Part shown: positions 17,903 to 24,647 of the stretch, one piece after another
Layout: the number at the start of each line of letters is the position of its first letter
Numbering within the stretch: position 1 is the stretch's first letter
Assembly (NCBI RefSeq): GCF_900100955.1
Contig: NZ_FNCC01000019.1
Location: 62,001-126,000 of the forward strand
Direction of reading: 5' to 3'
Source: Lentzea fradiae
Lineage (GTDB): Bacteria; Actinomycetota; Actinomycetes; Mycobacteriales; Pseudonocardiaceae
DNA length: 64,000 bases
Notes under the pieces: generated by a model
What the model was told of the DNA's origin: nothing
The model's database searches: none
Seen by the model: the letters and a program-made list of their open reading frames with translations, nothing else
Program-made: the position numbers and the translations under genes

Positions 17903-18937
17903 TTACTGCCCTCTCAAGGTCGGGTGCAGCTCCGCCAGCTCTTCGTCCGGCGAGGCAGCGGCACCGGAGGTGGTGCGGGACGAGAAGGTGCGGCGGTAGT
18001 CGGTCGGGGTGGTTCCTGTCGCGACCCGGAAGTGGTGGCGGAAGTTCGCCGGGCTTCCCAGGCCGCACATCCGGCCGATGTGGTCGATGCCGGCGTCGGT
18101 CGTCTCCAGCAGTTCCCGGGCGCGGCTGACCCTGGCGGCCGTGAGCCACCTGATCGGGCTCACTCCGAGCTGTGCGGTGAACATGCGGGCGAACGTGCGC
18201 TCGGCGACCGCGGCGTGTGCGGCCAGGTCGGCGACTGCCAGCGGGGTGTCGAGGCGGTGCAGGGCCCACTCCAGGGTCGCGCTCAGCTCGATGCGGTTCG
18301 GTGGCGCCGGCGGGCGGGTCACGTACTGGGCCTGGCCGCCCTCGCGGTGTGGGGCGGCCACGATGCCGCGGGCGATCGACGTGGCCGTGGCCGCGCCGCA
18401 GTCCCGGCGCAGGAGGTGCAGGCAGAGGTCGATGCCGCTGGCCACCCCGGCCGAGGTGAGCAGGGAGCCGTTGTCGACGTAGAGCACTCCGGGGTCCACG
18501 TCGATGCGCGGGTGGCGGCGGGCCAGCTCGTCGGTGAGCAGCCAGTGGGTGGTCGCTCGCTTGCCGTCGAGCAGGCCGGTGGAGGCCAGGGCGAACGCGC
18601 CCGTGCAGATGGTGGCGATCCGCGCGCCCCGGGAGTGCGCCTCACGGAGCGCGTCCCGCACGTCCGGAGTGGCGTCCGGTGGGGTGTCCCGCTCCGAGCC
18701 CCGGTAAGCGGGCACGACCACCGTGTCCGCCTTGACCACCTCGTCGAGGCCGTGCGGCGCGACGAGCGACCAGCCGTTGAGGGTCTCGACCGGTCCGGCG
18801 GACCGCCCGCACAGGATGACGTCGTAGTGGCGGTGGTGGAGGCCGAAGGTCTGGAACGGCATGCCGACCTCCATCGGCTGCACACCGTCGAGGGCCAGTA
18901 CCGCGACGCGATGCCGCCGCCGAGACGAACCGGTCAT
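17903..18937 (-). CDS. GlxA-type regulator (DJ-1/PfpI domain plus AraC HTH)
   Basis: A 344-residue two-domain protein. Residues about 10-190 are a DJ-1/PfpI glutaminase-like fold, with ATICTGAFALASTGLLDGKRATTHW including the elbow cysteine. About 225-320 is an AraC-type double HTH (VADLAAHAAVAERTFARMF, then GIDHIGRMCGLGSPANFRHHF). Such regulators activate or repress adjacent catabolic genes; in this fold the first domain is a sensor and not an enzyme. It is divergent from a second DJ-1/PfpI gene across a 70 bp gap, which is its probable target. Confidence 0.85.
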   Translation of the reverse strand: MTGSSRRRHRVAVLALDGVQPMEVGMPFQTFGLHHRHYDVILCGRSAGPVETLNGWSLVAPHGLDEVVKADTVVVPAYRGSERDTPPDATPDVRDALREAHSRGARIATICTGAFALASTGLLDGKRATTHWLLTDELARRHPRIDVDPGVLYVDNGSLLTSAGVASGIDLCLHLLRRDCGAATATSIARGIVAAPHREGGQAQYVTRPPAPPNRIELSATLEWALHRLDTPLAVADLAAHAAVAERTFARMFTAQLGVSPIRWLTAARVSRARELLETTDAGIDHIGRMCGLGSPANFRHHFRVATGTTPTDYRRTFSSRTTSGAAASPDEELAELHPTLRGQ

Positions 18938-19007
18938 GGCGGAATCCTATCGAGCATGGGCATTCCTGCTACTCGTCGTGACAGGGCGGGACGCGAAGGA
19001 TGAAGGC

Positions 19008-19694
19008 ATGACAGACACTCGTCCCTTCCGCATCACCGTGCTCCTCTTCGACGGCGTCGAGGAGCTGGACTTCACCGGCCCGTGGGAGACGCTCCGGATC
19101 TGGCAGACGGTGGCGGCCCGTCCGGTGGACGTGCGCACGGCCAGCCTCGACGGGGCGCCCGTGCGCTGCTCGCTGGGGCTGACGGTCACGCCGGACGGCG
19201 GGATCGACGACGAGCCCCTGCCCGACCTCGTCGTGCACCCCGGCGGCGCGGGCATCGACGCGCTCCACGCCGACCAGGCCCACCTCGCCCGGATGCGGGC
19301 CCTGGCCGAGCGCGGCACGATCATGACCTCGGTCTGCAACGGCGCGATGGTCTACGCCGCGGCCGGGCTGCTCGACGGCCGGGCCGCCACCTCCCACTGG
19401 CTCGTCCTGGACGAGCTGGCCGGGCAGCACCCGGAGGTCGAGGTCGTCCGCGACCGGCGGTGGGTGGACACCGGACCGGTGGTGACCAGCGCGGGCGTCA
19501 CCGCCGGCATCGACATGGCGCTGCACCTGGTCGACCGGCTGGAGAACACCGGCGCGGCCCGGGCAGTGGCGGGCGTGCTCGAGCACCCGTGGGACCCGGA
19601 GGTGGACCTCGTCTCGGCCACCAGTCCCGAGAACCGCCGGCACACGCTCGCCACGATCGCCCCGGTCATGCAGGCGGCCCGCGGGGGCGCTTGA
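19008..19694 (+). CDS. DJ-1/PfpI family protein (isonitrile-hydratase-like)
   Basis: A 228-residue single-domain DJ-1/PfpI protein. LFDGVEELDFTGPWETL marks the N-terminal strand-helix, VCNGAMVYAAAGLLDGRAATSHW the nucleophile elbow with its Cys, and VTSAGVTAGIDMALHLV the conserved tail. The layout matches isonitrile hydratase InhA and cyclohexyl-isocyanide hydratase relatives, but also uncharacterised GlxA-like sensors without an HTH. The ATG at 19008 follows a GAAGG-like site. Control by the divergent GlxA-type regulator is inferred from position. Confidence 0.75.
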   Translation: MTDTRPFRITVLLFDGVEELDFTGPWETLRIWQTVAARPVDVRTASLDGAPVRCSLGLTVTPDGGIDDEPLPDLVVHPGGAGIDALHADQAHLARMRALAERGTIMTSVCNGAMVYAAAGLLDGRAATSHWLVLDELAGQHPEVEVVRDRRWVDTGPVVTSAGVTAGIDMALHLVDRLENTGAARAVAGVLEHPWDPEVDLVSATSPENRRHTLATIAPVMQAARGGA

Positions 19695-19815
19695 CCGCGA
19701 CCTCGGAGGACCGACCGTGGTGGGCTCCTGCGAGCGCCGTCGATCCCAGAGTTCTCTGAGATCCGACCGCTAGCGTCGGCCGGATCTCGTTCCCACCAGC
19801 TCAGGAGGGATTGAC

Positions 19816-20271
19816 GTGAAGGTACGAACCACCAGATCGGTGCTCGCGCTGGCCGCGGTGTTCCTGCTGGCCTTCGCCGGGACACCGGCTGTCGCGGCGG
19901 CACAGACGTGGCAGCTGGAGCAGTTCACGCGGACCAGCCGGATGTGCGTCCAGCAGGGCGACCGGAACCACGGCTCCTACTTCATCTACATCGTGACCGG
20001 GACCTGGTCCACGGATCTCAAGGTGGGGATGCTGGGACTCCCGCCCGGCTGGACCGCCACGGAGTACTCCCTCCCGCCGGGCGAGAACCACAAGGACCCC
20101 GACGGCTCGGTCATGGTCAACGGGTTCATCGGTGTGCAGGGACCCGCGTCCGTCGAGCTCGGGACCTACTACGCCTACATCTGGGTCACCGACGGGGTCG
20201 TGCTCGAGAAGCTCCCGACCGACATCATCGTCACCACCGACGACTGGGTCACCTGCATGAACAAGTCCTGA
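19816..20271 (+). CDS. small secreted protein of unknown function
   Basis: A GTG start follows AGGAGG by seven bases. The 151-residue product has a clear signal peptide (positive N-terminus, hydrophobic core, AVAAAQ cleavage region). The mature domain of about 120 residues is rich in Tyr, Trp and Gly, with two cysteines (about 44 and 147) that can bridge its ends. The mature domain looks like a beta-sandwich. It may belong to the DUF5980-type secreted actinobacterial proteins, but I cannot confirm this. It stands alone, followed by a strong terminator. Confidence 0.7.
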   Translation: MKVRTTRSVLALAAVFLLAFAGTPAVAAAQTWQLEQFTRTSRMCVQQGDRNHGSYFIYIVTGTWSTDLKVGMLGLPPGWTATEYSLPPGENHKDPDGSVMVNGFIGVQGPASVELGTYYAYIWVTDGVVLEKLPTDIIVTTDDWVTCMNKS

Positions 20272-20292
20272 CGACCGCGTCAGGGCACTGTG

Positions 20293-20332
20293 CGCCGGCC
20301 TGGGTCCGGGCTCTGGCCCAGGCCGGCGTTTT
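20293..20332 (+). terminator. intrinsic terminator of the small secreted protein gene
   Basis: A perfect 12 bp stem (20293-20304 with 20317-20328) with a 12-base loop is followed by TTTT. It starts about 20 bases after the stop codon and has the classic hairpin plus T-tract form. Confidence 0.85.
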
Positions 20333-20380
20333 GAATCAGCCGCACCCGTTCACGCTCGTGTGCTCCGGCAATCGTTCAAT

Positions 20381-20396
20381 TTTGGTCAACACTGAA
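20381..20396. promoter_or_regulatory. imperfect palindrome TTTGGTCAACACTGAA, copy 2
   Basis: This differs in one base from the element at 11328-11343, and the shared core GTCAACACTGAAG is identical over 13 bases. It lies about 140 bases before the short leader frame of the ABC exporter, upstream of the heptamer repeats. It probably marks a second input to the exporter promoter. Confidence 0.45.
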
Positions 20397-20430
20397 GACA
20401 TAGTGGTCACGAGGCTCGCGCGGGAGCGTG

Positions 20431-20459
20431 GTTCACGAGACCTCCACACCTTCTCCACG
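20431..20459 (+). promoter_or_regulatory. SARP-type heptamer repeats before the exporter
   Basis: Heptamers GTTCACG (20431), CTCCACA (20442) and CTCCACG (20453) start exactly 11 bp apart, the spacing that SARP activators need. They lie about 60 bases before the leader frame of the C39-ABC exporter. The consensus matches repeats at 27263, 29923, 32967 and 33114. Confidence 0.6.
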
Positions 20460-20519
20460 TGCGGCTCGCCGCCCGTCCCTAGGCTCCGAAGCCGACGTCC
20501 CGGGGTGGAGGAGGAGCGA

Positions 20520-20579
20520 ATGCCGAGGCTGGTGCGATCCGAGGACGCCTGCCCGGCCGACCCGGCATCCCGTCGATGA
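20520..20579 (+). CDS. 19-residue leader frame coupled to the exporter
   Basis: A strong GGAGGAGGAG site precedes an ATG at 20520 that opens MPRLVRSEDACPADPASRR. Its TGA overlaps the ATG of the ABC exporter (ATGA). The exporter itself has no good ribosome binding site, so translation is probably delivered by this frame. It may be only a coupling device. It is too short to assign a peptide function. Confidence 0.45.
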   Translation: MPRLVRSEDACPADPASRR

Positions 20580-22753
20580 TCTCGCTCCAGAACCTCTTCC
20601 GTCCCGAGGCGGTGCGGCATCGTGCCGAGTGGCACCTGGGCGAGCCGCGTCATCGGTTCCCGCACACCGCGTTCCGGCGGCGGCGCCGGGTGCCGGTCGT
20701 CCACCAGACCGAGGCGACGGACTGCGGTCTGGCGTGTCTGACGATGGTGTTGCGGTGGCACGGCACGGAAGTCACGCTCCACGGGCTTCGGGAGAGGTTC
20801 CCGATCTCGGTTCGGGGCACCACCGTCGCGGACCTGGTGGCGATGGGGTCCGCGCTGGGCATGGCGCCGCGTGCGGTCAAAGCCGAACTTGGGCTGCTCC
20901 GGCAGCTCGCGGTGCCGTGCGTCCTGCACTGGGACATGAACCACTACGTGGTCCTGGAGTCCGCCGACCGTCGATATGCGTACGTCGTCGACCCCGCCGC
21001 CGGGCCGCGGCGGATGCCGCTCGCGGAGGTCTCGAAGCACTTCACCGGGGTCGCGCTGGAACTCAGTGCCCCGGCTTCCTGGCAGCCGCTGCCGACGCGG
21101 ACCCGGTTCGGGTTCGGTGCTCTGCTGTCGCCGCTGCGGGCCCTCCGCGGGGTCATGCTGGCCGTCTTCCTCGCCGCGTGCCTCGTCGAGGGCGCGGCGC
21201 TGGTCGCCCCGTTCTACCTGCAGACGGTCATCGACAAGGTGGTCCGGATCGGGGACACGGGCCTGTTGCCGGTGCTCGCGGCCGGTTTCGGCGCGGTCGT
21301 CGTGGCCCAGGGCGCGCTCACCTTGGCGCGGTCGCTTCTGCTCAGCCGGTTGGGGTTGCGGTTCACCGAGCACTGGCTGGCGCGTGCCTACGCGACGCTG
21401 CTGACGTTGCCGATGTCGTTCTTCCAAGCGCGCTACGTCAGCGACGTCATCTCCAGGTTCCGCAGCGTCCGGGAGATCCAGACCCGGCTGTCGGTCGCGG
21501 CCATCGAGTCCATCGTGGACGGTGCGATGGGGGTGGTCACCGTCGTCATCCTCTTCGTCTACGACGCCCGGCTCGCGCTGGTCCCCACCGGGGCGTTCGT
21601 GCTGTACGCCGTCGTCAGGCGGCAGGTCGCGCTCCGGCAGCTCGACGCCGAGACCGAGCTGCTCCAGCACAACATCGGTCAGCAGGCGTACCTGCACGAG
21701 ACCATCAAGGGCATCCAGGCCGTCAAGATGTTCGTGGCGGAGCCGTTCCGGCTGTCCGCGTGGTCGAACCACCTCGTCAAGTCGTCCAACCGCGAGGCAC
21801 GGGTGCAGCGCCTGGTCGCGCTCAGCACGTCCGCCAAGGTCCTGATCGGCGGGGTGGAGAACATCGCCTCGATCGGCTTCGGCTCGGCCATGGTGATCGG
21901 CGGGCAGTGGAGCCTCGGCATGCTCTTCTCGTTCTACGGCTTCAAGGTGCTGTTCCAGAGCCGGTCGTACGCGCTGGTCGACAAGCTGGCCGAGGTGGCG
22001 TTGCTGCGACCGCATCTCGACCAGCTGGCGGACGTCATCTGCGCGAAGCCGGAGCCGGACCAGGGCGGTGAGCACGGTCGTGGCCGGATCGAGTCGCTGG
22101 AGCTGCGTGACGTCGGCTTCAGCTACTCGCCGCTGGACCGACCGGTCCTGGTGTCGTGCTCGTTCAAGGTCGAGCAGGGCGAGACGCTGGCGATCTCCGG
22201 CAGCTCCGGAGCCGGCAAGAGCACGCTCATCCGCGTGCTGGTCGGGCTCCTGACGCCCACGCACGGCCGGATCGTCGTCAACGGCGCGGAGCTGACCGAC
22301 GAGGACCGGCGGTGGTACCGCGGCCGTCTCGGTGCGGTGATGCAGGACGACCAGCTGCTCGGCGGCACGATCAGGGAGAACATCTGCTTCGCGGACTCCG
22401 CGCCGGACCTGGAGCACATGCGGCGGTGCGCCGAGATCGCGTGCATCGCCGAAGATATCGAGCGGATGCCACTGGGGTTCGACACGCCGTGCGGCGACAT
22501 GGGCTCCACGCTGTCCGGTGGCCAGCGCCAGCGGATCCTCCTGGCCAGAGCGCTCTACAAGCGACCGGACGTCCTGGTCCTCGACGAGGCGACCAGCAAC
22601 CTCGACCCCCGCAACGAGGGGCGGGTGTTCGAGAACCTGCGGGCGTTGCCCATGATCAAGATCCTGGTCGCCCACCGCCAGGAGACGCTGCGGATGGCCG
22701 AGCGCACCCTGCCGCTGCGGCGGGGACGGCTCGGCACGACCGACCCCGCCTGA
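20576..22753 (+). CDS. C39-peptidase-containing ABC exporter (PCAT)
   Basis: A 725-residue three-domain bacteriocin-type exporter. The N-terminal C39 protease (about 40-160) has QTEATDCGLACL with the catalytic Cys at residue 50, and later NHYVVL (His) and VVDP (Asp). Six membrane helices follow (about 185-470). The C-terminal ATPase has GSSGAGKST, LSGGQRQR and VLVLDEATSNLD. These proteins cut double-glycine leaders and export the mature peptide, so a peptide substrate with a GG-type site is expected. The 48-residue peptide encoded at 26986-27132 fits. Translation seems coupled to a short leader frame, and SARP-like repeats lie upstream. Its stop directly abuts the stop of the convergent ParB-fold gene. 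Confidence 0.9.
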   Translation: MISLQNLFRPEAVRHRAEWHLGEPRHRFPHTAFRRRRRVPVVHQTEATDCGLACLTMVLRWHGTEVTLHGLRERFPISVRGTTVADLVAMGSALGMAPRAVKAELGLLRQLAVPCVLHWDMNHYVVLESADRRYAYVVDPAAGPRRMPLAEVSKHFTGVALELSAPASWQPLPTRTRFGFGALLSPLRALRGVMLAVFLAACLVEGAALVAPFYLQTVIDKVVRIGDTGLLPVLAAGFGAVVVAQGALTLARSLLLSRLGLRFTEHWLARAYATLLTLPMSFFQARYVSDVISRFRSVREIQTRLSVAAIESIVDGAMGVVTVVILFVYDARLALVPTGAFVLYAVVRRQVALRQLDAETELLQHNIGQQAYLHETIKGIQAVKMFVAEPFRLSAWSNHLVKSSNREARVQRLVALSTSAKVLIGGVENIASIGFGSAMVIGGQWSLGMLFSFYGFKVLFQSRSYALVDKLAEVALLRPHLDQLADVICAKPEPDQGGEHGRGRIESLELRDVGFSYSPLDRPVLVSCSFKVEQGETLAISGSSGAGKSTLIRVLVGLLTPTHGRIVVNGAELTDEDRRWYRGRLGAVMQDDQLLGGTIRENICFADSAPDLEHMRRCAEIACIAEDIERMPLGFDTPCGDMGSTLSGGQRQRILLARALYKRPDVLVLDEATSNLDPRNEGRVFENLRALPMIKILVAHRQETLRMAERTLPLRRGRLGTTDPA

Positions 22754-23263
22754 TCACCCGAAGGTGTCCGGGAGCAGCCAGTGGCGGGCGAAGGACTCGA
22801 ACGTGTCGGTCGGCCGGCGGTCCCGGCAGTACCGCCACCGGTTCGACCGGATGAACGGGTGCGGGTCCCTGCCCTCGGCGAGCAGGGCGGCGACCCCGGC
22901 CTTGAACTCCGCGACGTCGGGGAGCCGGACCTCCGTGCGCGGGTCGAACGGCGTGAACCAGGAGTCGGCCACGTCCGCGGTCGTGTACATCGGGTAGGTC
23001 ATGTCGCAGATCCGGTACTCCCCCGTCCACAGCCGGGGCTCCGCACGCCCGAGGCGGATCGCCGTCACCCGGTGCAGCCCGTCCCGCACGAACAGGCGGC
23101 CATCGGGAAACCGGTCGACGACGATCGGGGCGGGGCGGCCGGAGGGCGACCGCACGTCACGGAAGTCGCCGCCGCTTCGCACGTGCGCCGTCATCGCCCG
23201 CCGCGTCGCCGGCGGCAGGCGGAAACCGGACTGGGTGGGGATCAGGGCGTCGAGTTCCAGCAT
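22754..23263 (-). CDS. ParB/Srx-fold protein
   Basis: A 169-residue protein whose core (DGRLFVRDGLHRVTAIRLGRAEPRL) is the ParB-type nucleotide-binding motif. There is no helix-turn-helix, so DNA partitioning is unlikely. Stand-alone ParB/Srx folds can act as kinases or CTP/ATP-binding enzymes (SbnI is a serine kinase), so a small-molecule enzyme is possible here. Its ATG overlaps the NUDIX stop (TGATG). It is last in the minus-strand operon NadE, NmrA-like, NUDIX, ParB-fold, and its C-terminal half is rich in Arg and Trp. Confidence 0.7.
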   Translation of the reverse strand: MLELDALIPTQSGFRLPPATRRAMTAHVRSGGDFRDVRSPSGRPAPIVVDRFPDGRLFVRDGLHRVTAIRLGRAEPRLWTGEYRICDMTYPMYTTADVADSWFTPFDPRTEVRLPDVAEFKAGVAALLAEGRDPHPFIRSNRWRYCRDRRPTDTFESFARHWLLPDTFG

Positions 23264-23739
23264 CACCGCTCCGTGCCGGGCCACAGCTCGCGGACCAGGT
23301 GCCGGTCCAGCTCCCCCGTCCGCGCGGGCAGGCGGTCGGCTGGCCGCGCGATCACGGCCGAGATCTCCGGTGACTCGAACGGGACGGGCACCGCGGGGTG
23401 CTCGGCCAGGAAGACCGCGCCGCACTCCTCGCGGCGAAAGGGCTTGCGGGGTGAGGGCCGGAGGTCCAGGGTCATCACGGCGACGAGGCGCACGGCGACA
23501 GGGCCGATCCCCGTCTCCTCCCGCAGTTCGCGGCTCGCGCACTCGGCCGGCGACTCCCCCGCGTCACGCAGACCACCGGGCAGCTCCCAGCAGTCGCGCT
23601 GACGGTTGTGCACGAGCACCACCCCTCCGGGGACGCTCAGCAGGACGAGCGCGTGCGTGATCGGCCCGAAGCGCTCGGCGTCCTGGTCGACGCGCTCCAG
23701 GTGTACGAGACGGTCTCCCCGCTCGCCGAAGGTCAGCAC
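23263..23739 (-). CDS. NUDIX hydrolase
   Basis: The NUDIX box is complete: ELPGGLRDAGESPAECASRELREETGIG with the REx-x-EE glutamates, here split as GGLRDAGESPAE and RELREETGIG. Length is 158 residues with the GTG at 23739, a start that overlaps the end of the NmrA-like gene by seven bases. NUDIX enzymes cleave nucleoside diphosphates linked to another group, such as NADH, ADP-ribose or sugar nucleotides. Sitting in one operon with an NAD synthetase, a dinucleotide substrate is the natural guess, but no specificity motif settles it. Confidence 0.8.
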   Translation of the reverse strand: MLTFGERGDRLVHLERVDQDAERFGPITHALVLLSVPGGVVLVHNRQRDCWELPGGLRDAGESPAECASRELREETGIGPVAVRLVAVMTLDLRPSPRKPFRREECGAVFLAEHPAVPVPFESPEISAVIARPADRLPARTGELDRHLVRELWPGTER

Positions 23740-24647
23740 GTCGTGACCCGGCGCCGCAGCGATGCACAACTGGCGAGGAGCGCGGGCAGGTTGTCGTGGA
23801 GCGCGTCGAGCACCCCTCGGGGCCGTTTCCCGGTGAGGTCCTCGAAGTCGGTACTCACGACCGCGTGCCGCCCCTCGGCCACCGCCAGTTCGATGTCGAC
23901 CAGAGCGTCGGCCACGTGCTCCCACATGCCGAGCCTGAGCAGGTTTTGCCGCAGCACCACCGGTTCGGTCGTTACAGGGACGACCTCCCGGCCGCACAGT
24001 TCGCCCGCGACGGTCGCGATGGTCTGCCGGTCGATCACCGCGCTGCCGGTGATGTCGAGGACCCTGCGCCCACCGGTCTCCGCCGACAGTGCCGCCGCAC
24101 AGGCACGTGCGCAGTCGTCGCGCAGGACGTAGCCGACCGGTGCGGCCGGGGCGATGGCGGTCAGCCTCCCGAACTCGACCACCACGGGAAGGGTGTCGAA
24201 GAACTGGTCGGCGTAGAGGTTGTTGCGCAGCACGGTCCAGTCGAGCGCGCTTTCCGCGAGGCACCGCTCGGTCTGCCAGTGGTCGTCGAACAACGACGGC
24301 TCCGGCGTCGGCCGAGGCGAGCTGATCGACGTGTAGACGACGTGCGTGACGCCACTGCGTTGTGCTGCCTCGATCACGGCCCGGTGCCGCGCGAGCCGAC
24401 GCCTGCGGGTCGGGTCGGAACCGGTGCTGATGAGCAGCAGGCGATCGACACCGGCGAACGCGCGGTCCAGGGAGCCGGGCTGGTCGAAGTCGGCGAAGCG
24501 GATTTCGACGCCGTCGCGCACGAGGTCGGCGGCCCGTTCCGGCGAGCGCGTCGTGGCCACCACGCGCTCGCCGGTCCGCAACAGCTCGACGACCCGGCGA
24601 CCGAGGCGTCCGTTCGCTCCCGCCACCAGCAACGTCCGCCCGCTCAC
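23733..24647 (-). CDS. NmrA-like NAD(P)-binding protein
   Basis: A 304-residue atypical SDR with LLVAGANGRLGRRVVELL at its N-terminus and VVYTSISSP followed by HWQTERCLAESALDWTVLRNNLYADQF, the pattern of the NmrA / QOR2 (NAD(P)H:quinone oxidoreductase QorB) branch. No SDR catalytic Tyr-x-x-x-Lys is obvious. The GTG start overlaps the nadE stop by four bases (GTGA), so it is translated with NadE. Use of the NAD(P) pool made by its neighbour is an attractive idea. It is only distantly similar to the NmrA protein at 16088. Confidence 0.8.
   Translation of the reverse strand: MSGRTLLVAGANGRLGRRVVELLRTGERVVATTRSPERAADLVRDGVEIRFADFDQPGSLDRAFAGVDRLLLISTGSDPTRRRRLARHRAVIEAAQRSGVTHVVYTSISSPRPTPEPSLFDDHWQTERCLAESALDWTVLRNNLYADQFFDTLPVVVEFGRLTAIAPAAPVGYVLRDDCARACAAALSAETGGRRVLDITGSAVIDRQTIATVAGELCGREVVPVTTEPVVLRQNLLRLGMWEHVADALVDIELAVAEGRHAVVSTDFEDLTGKRPRGVLDALHDNLPALLASCASLRRRVTTC

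Noticed and set aside
11332..20397. 13 bp direct repeats as attachment sites of a 9 kb mobile element
   Set aside because: No integrase, recombinase or transposase lies between or beside them, and each copy has operator-like symmetry near a promoter.
22754..23263. Chromosome-partitioning ParB
   Set aside because: Only the ParB/Srx core is present, with no helix-turn-helix and no ParA or parS-like sites nearby.
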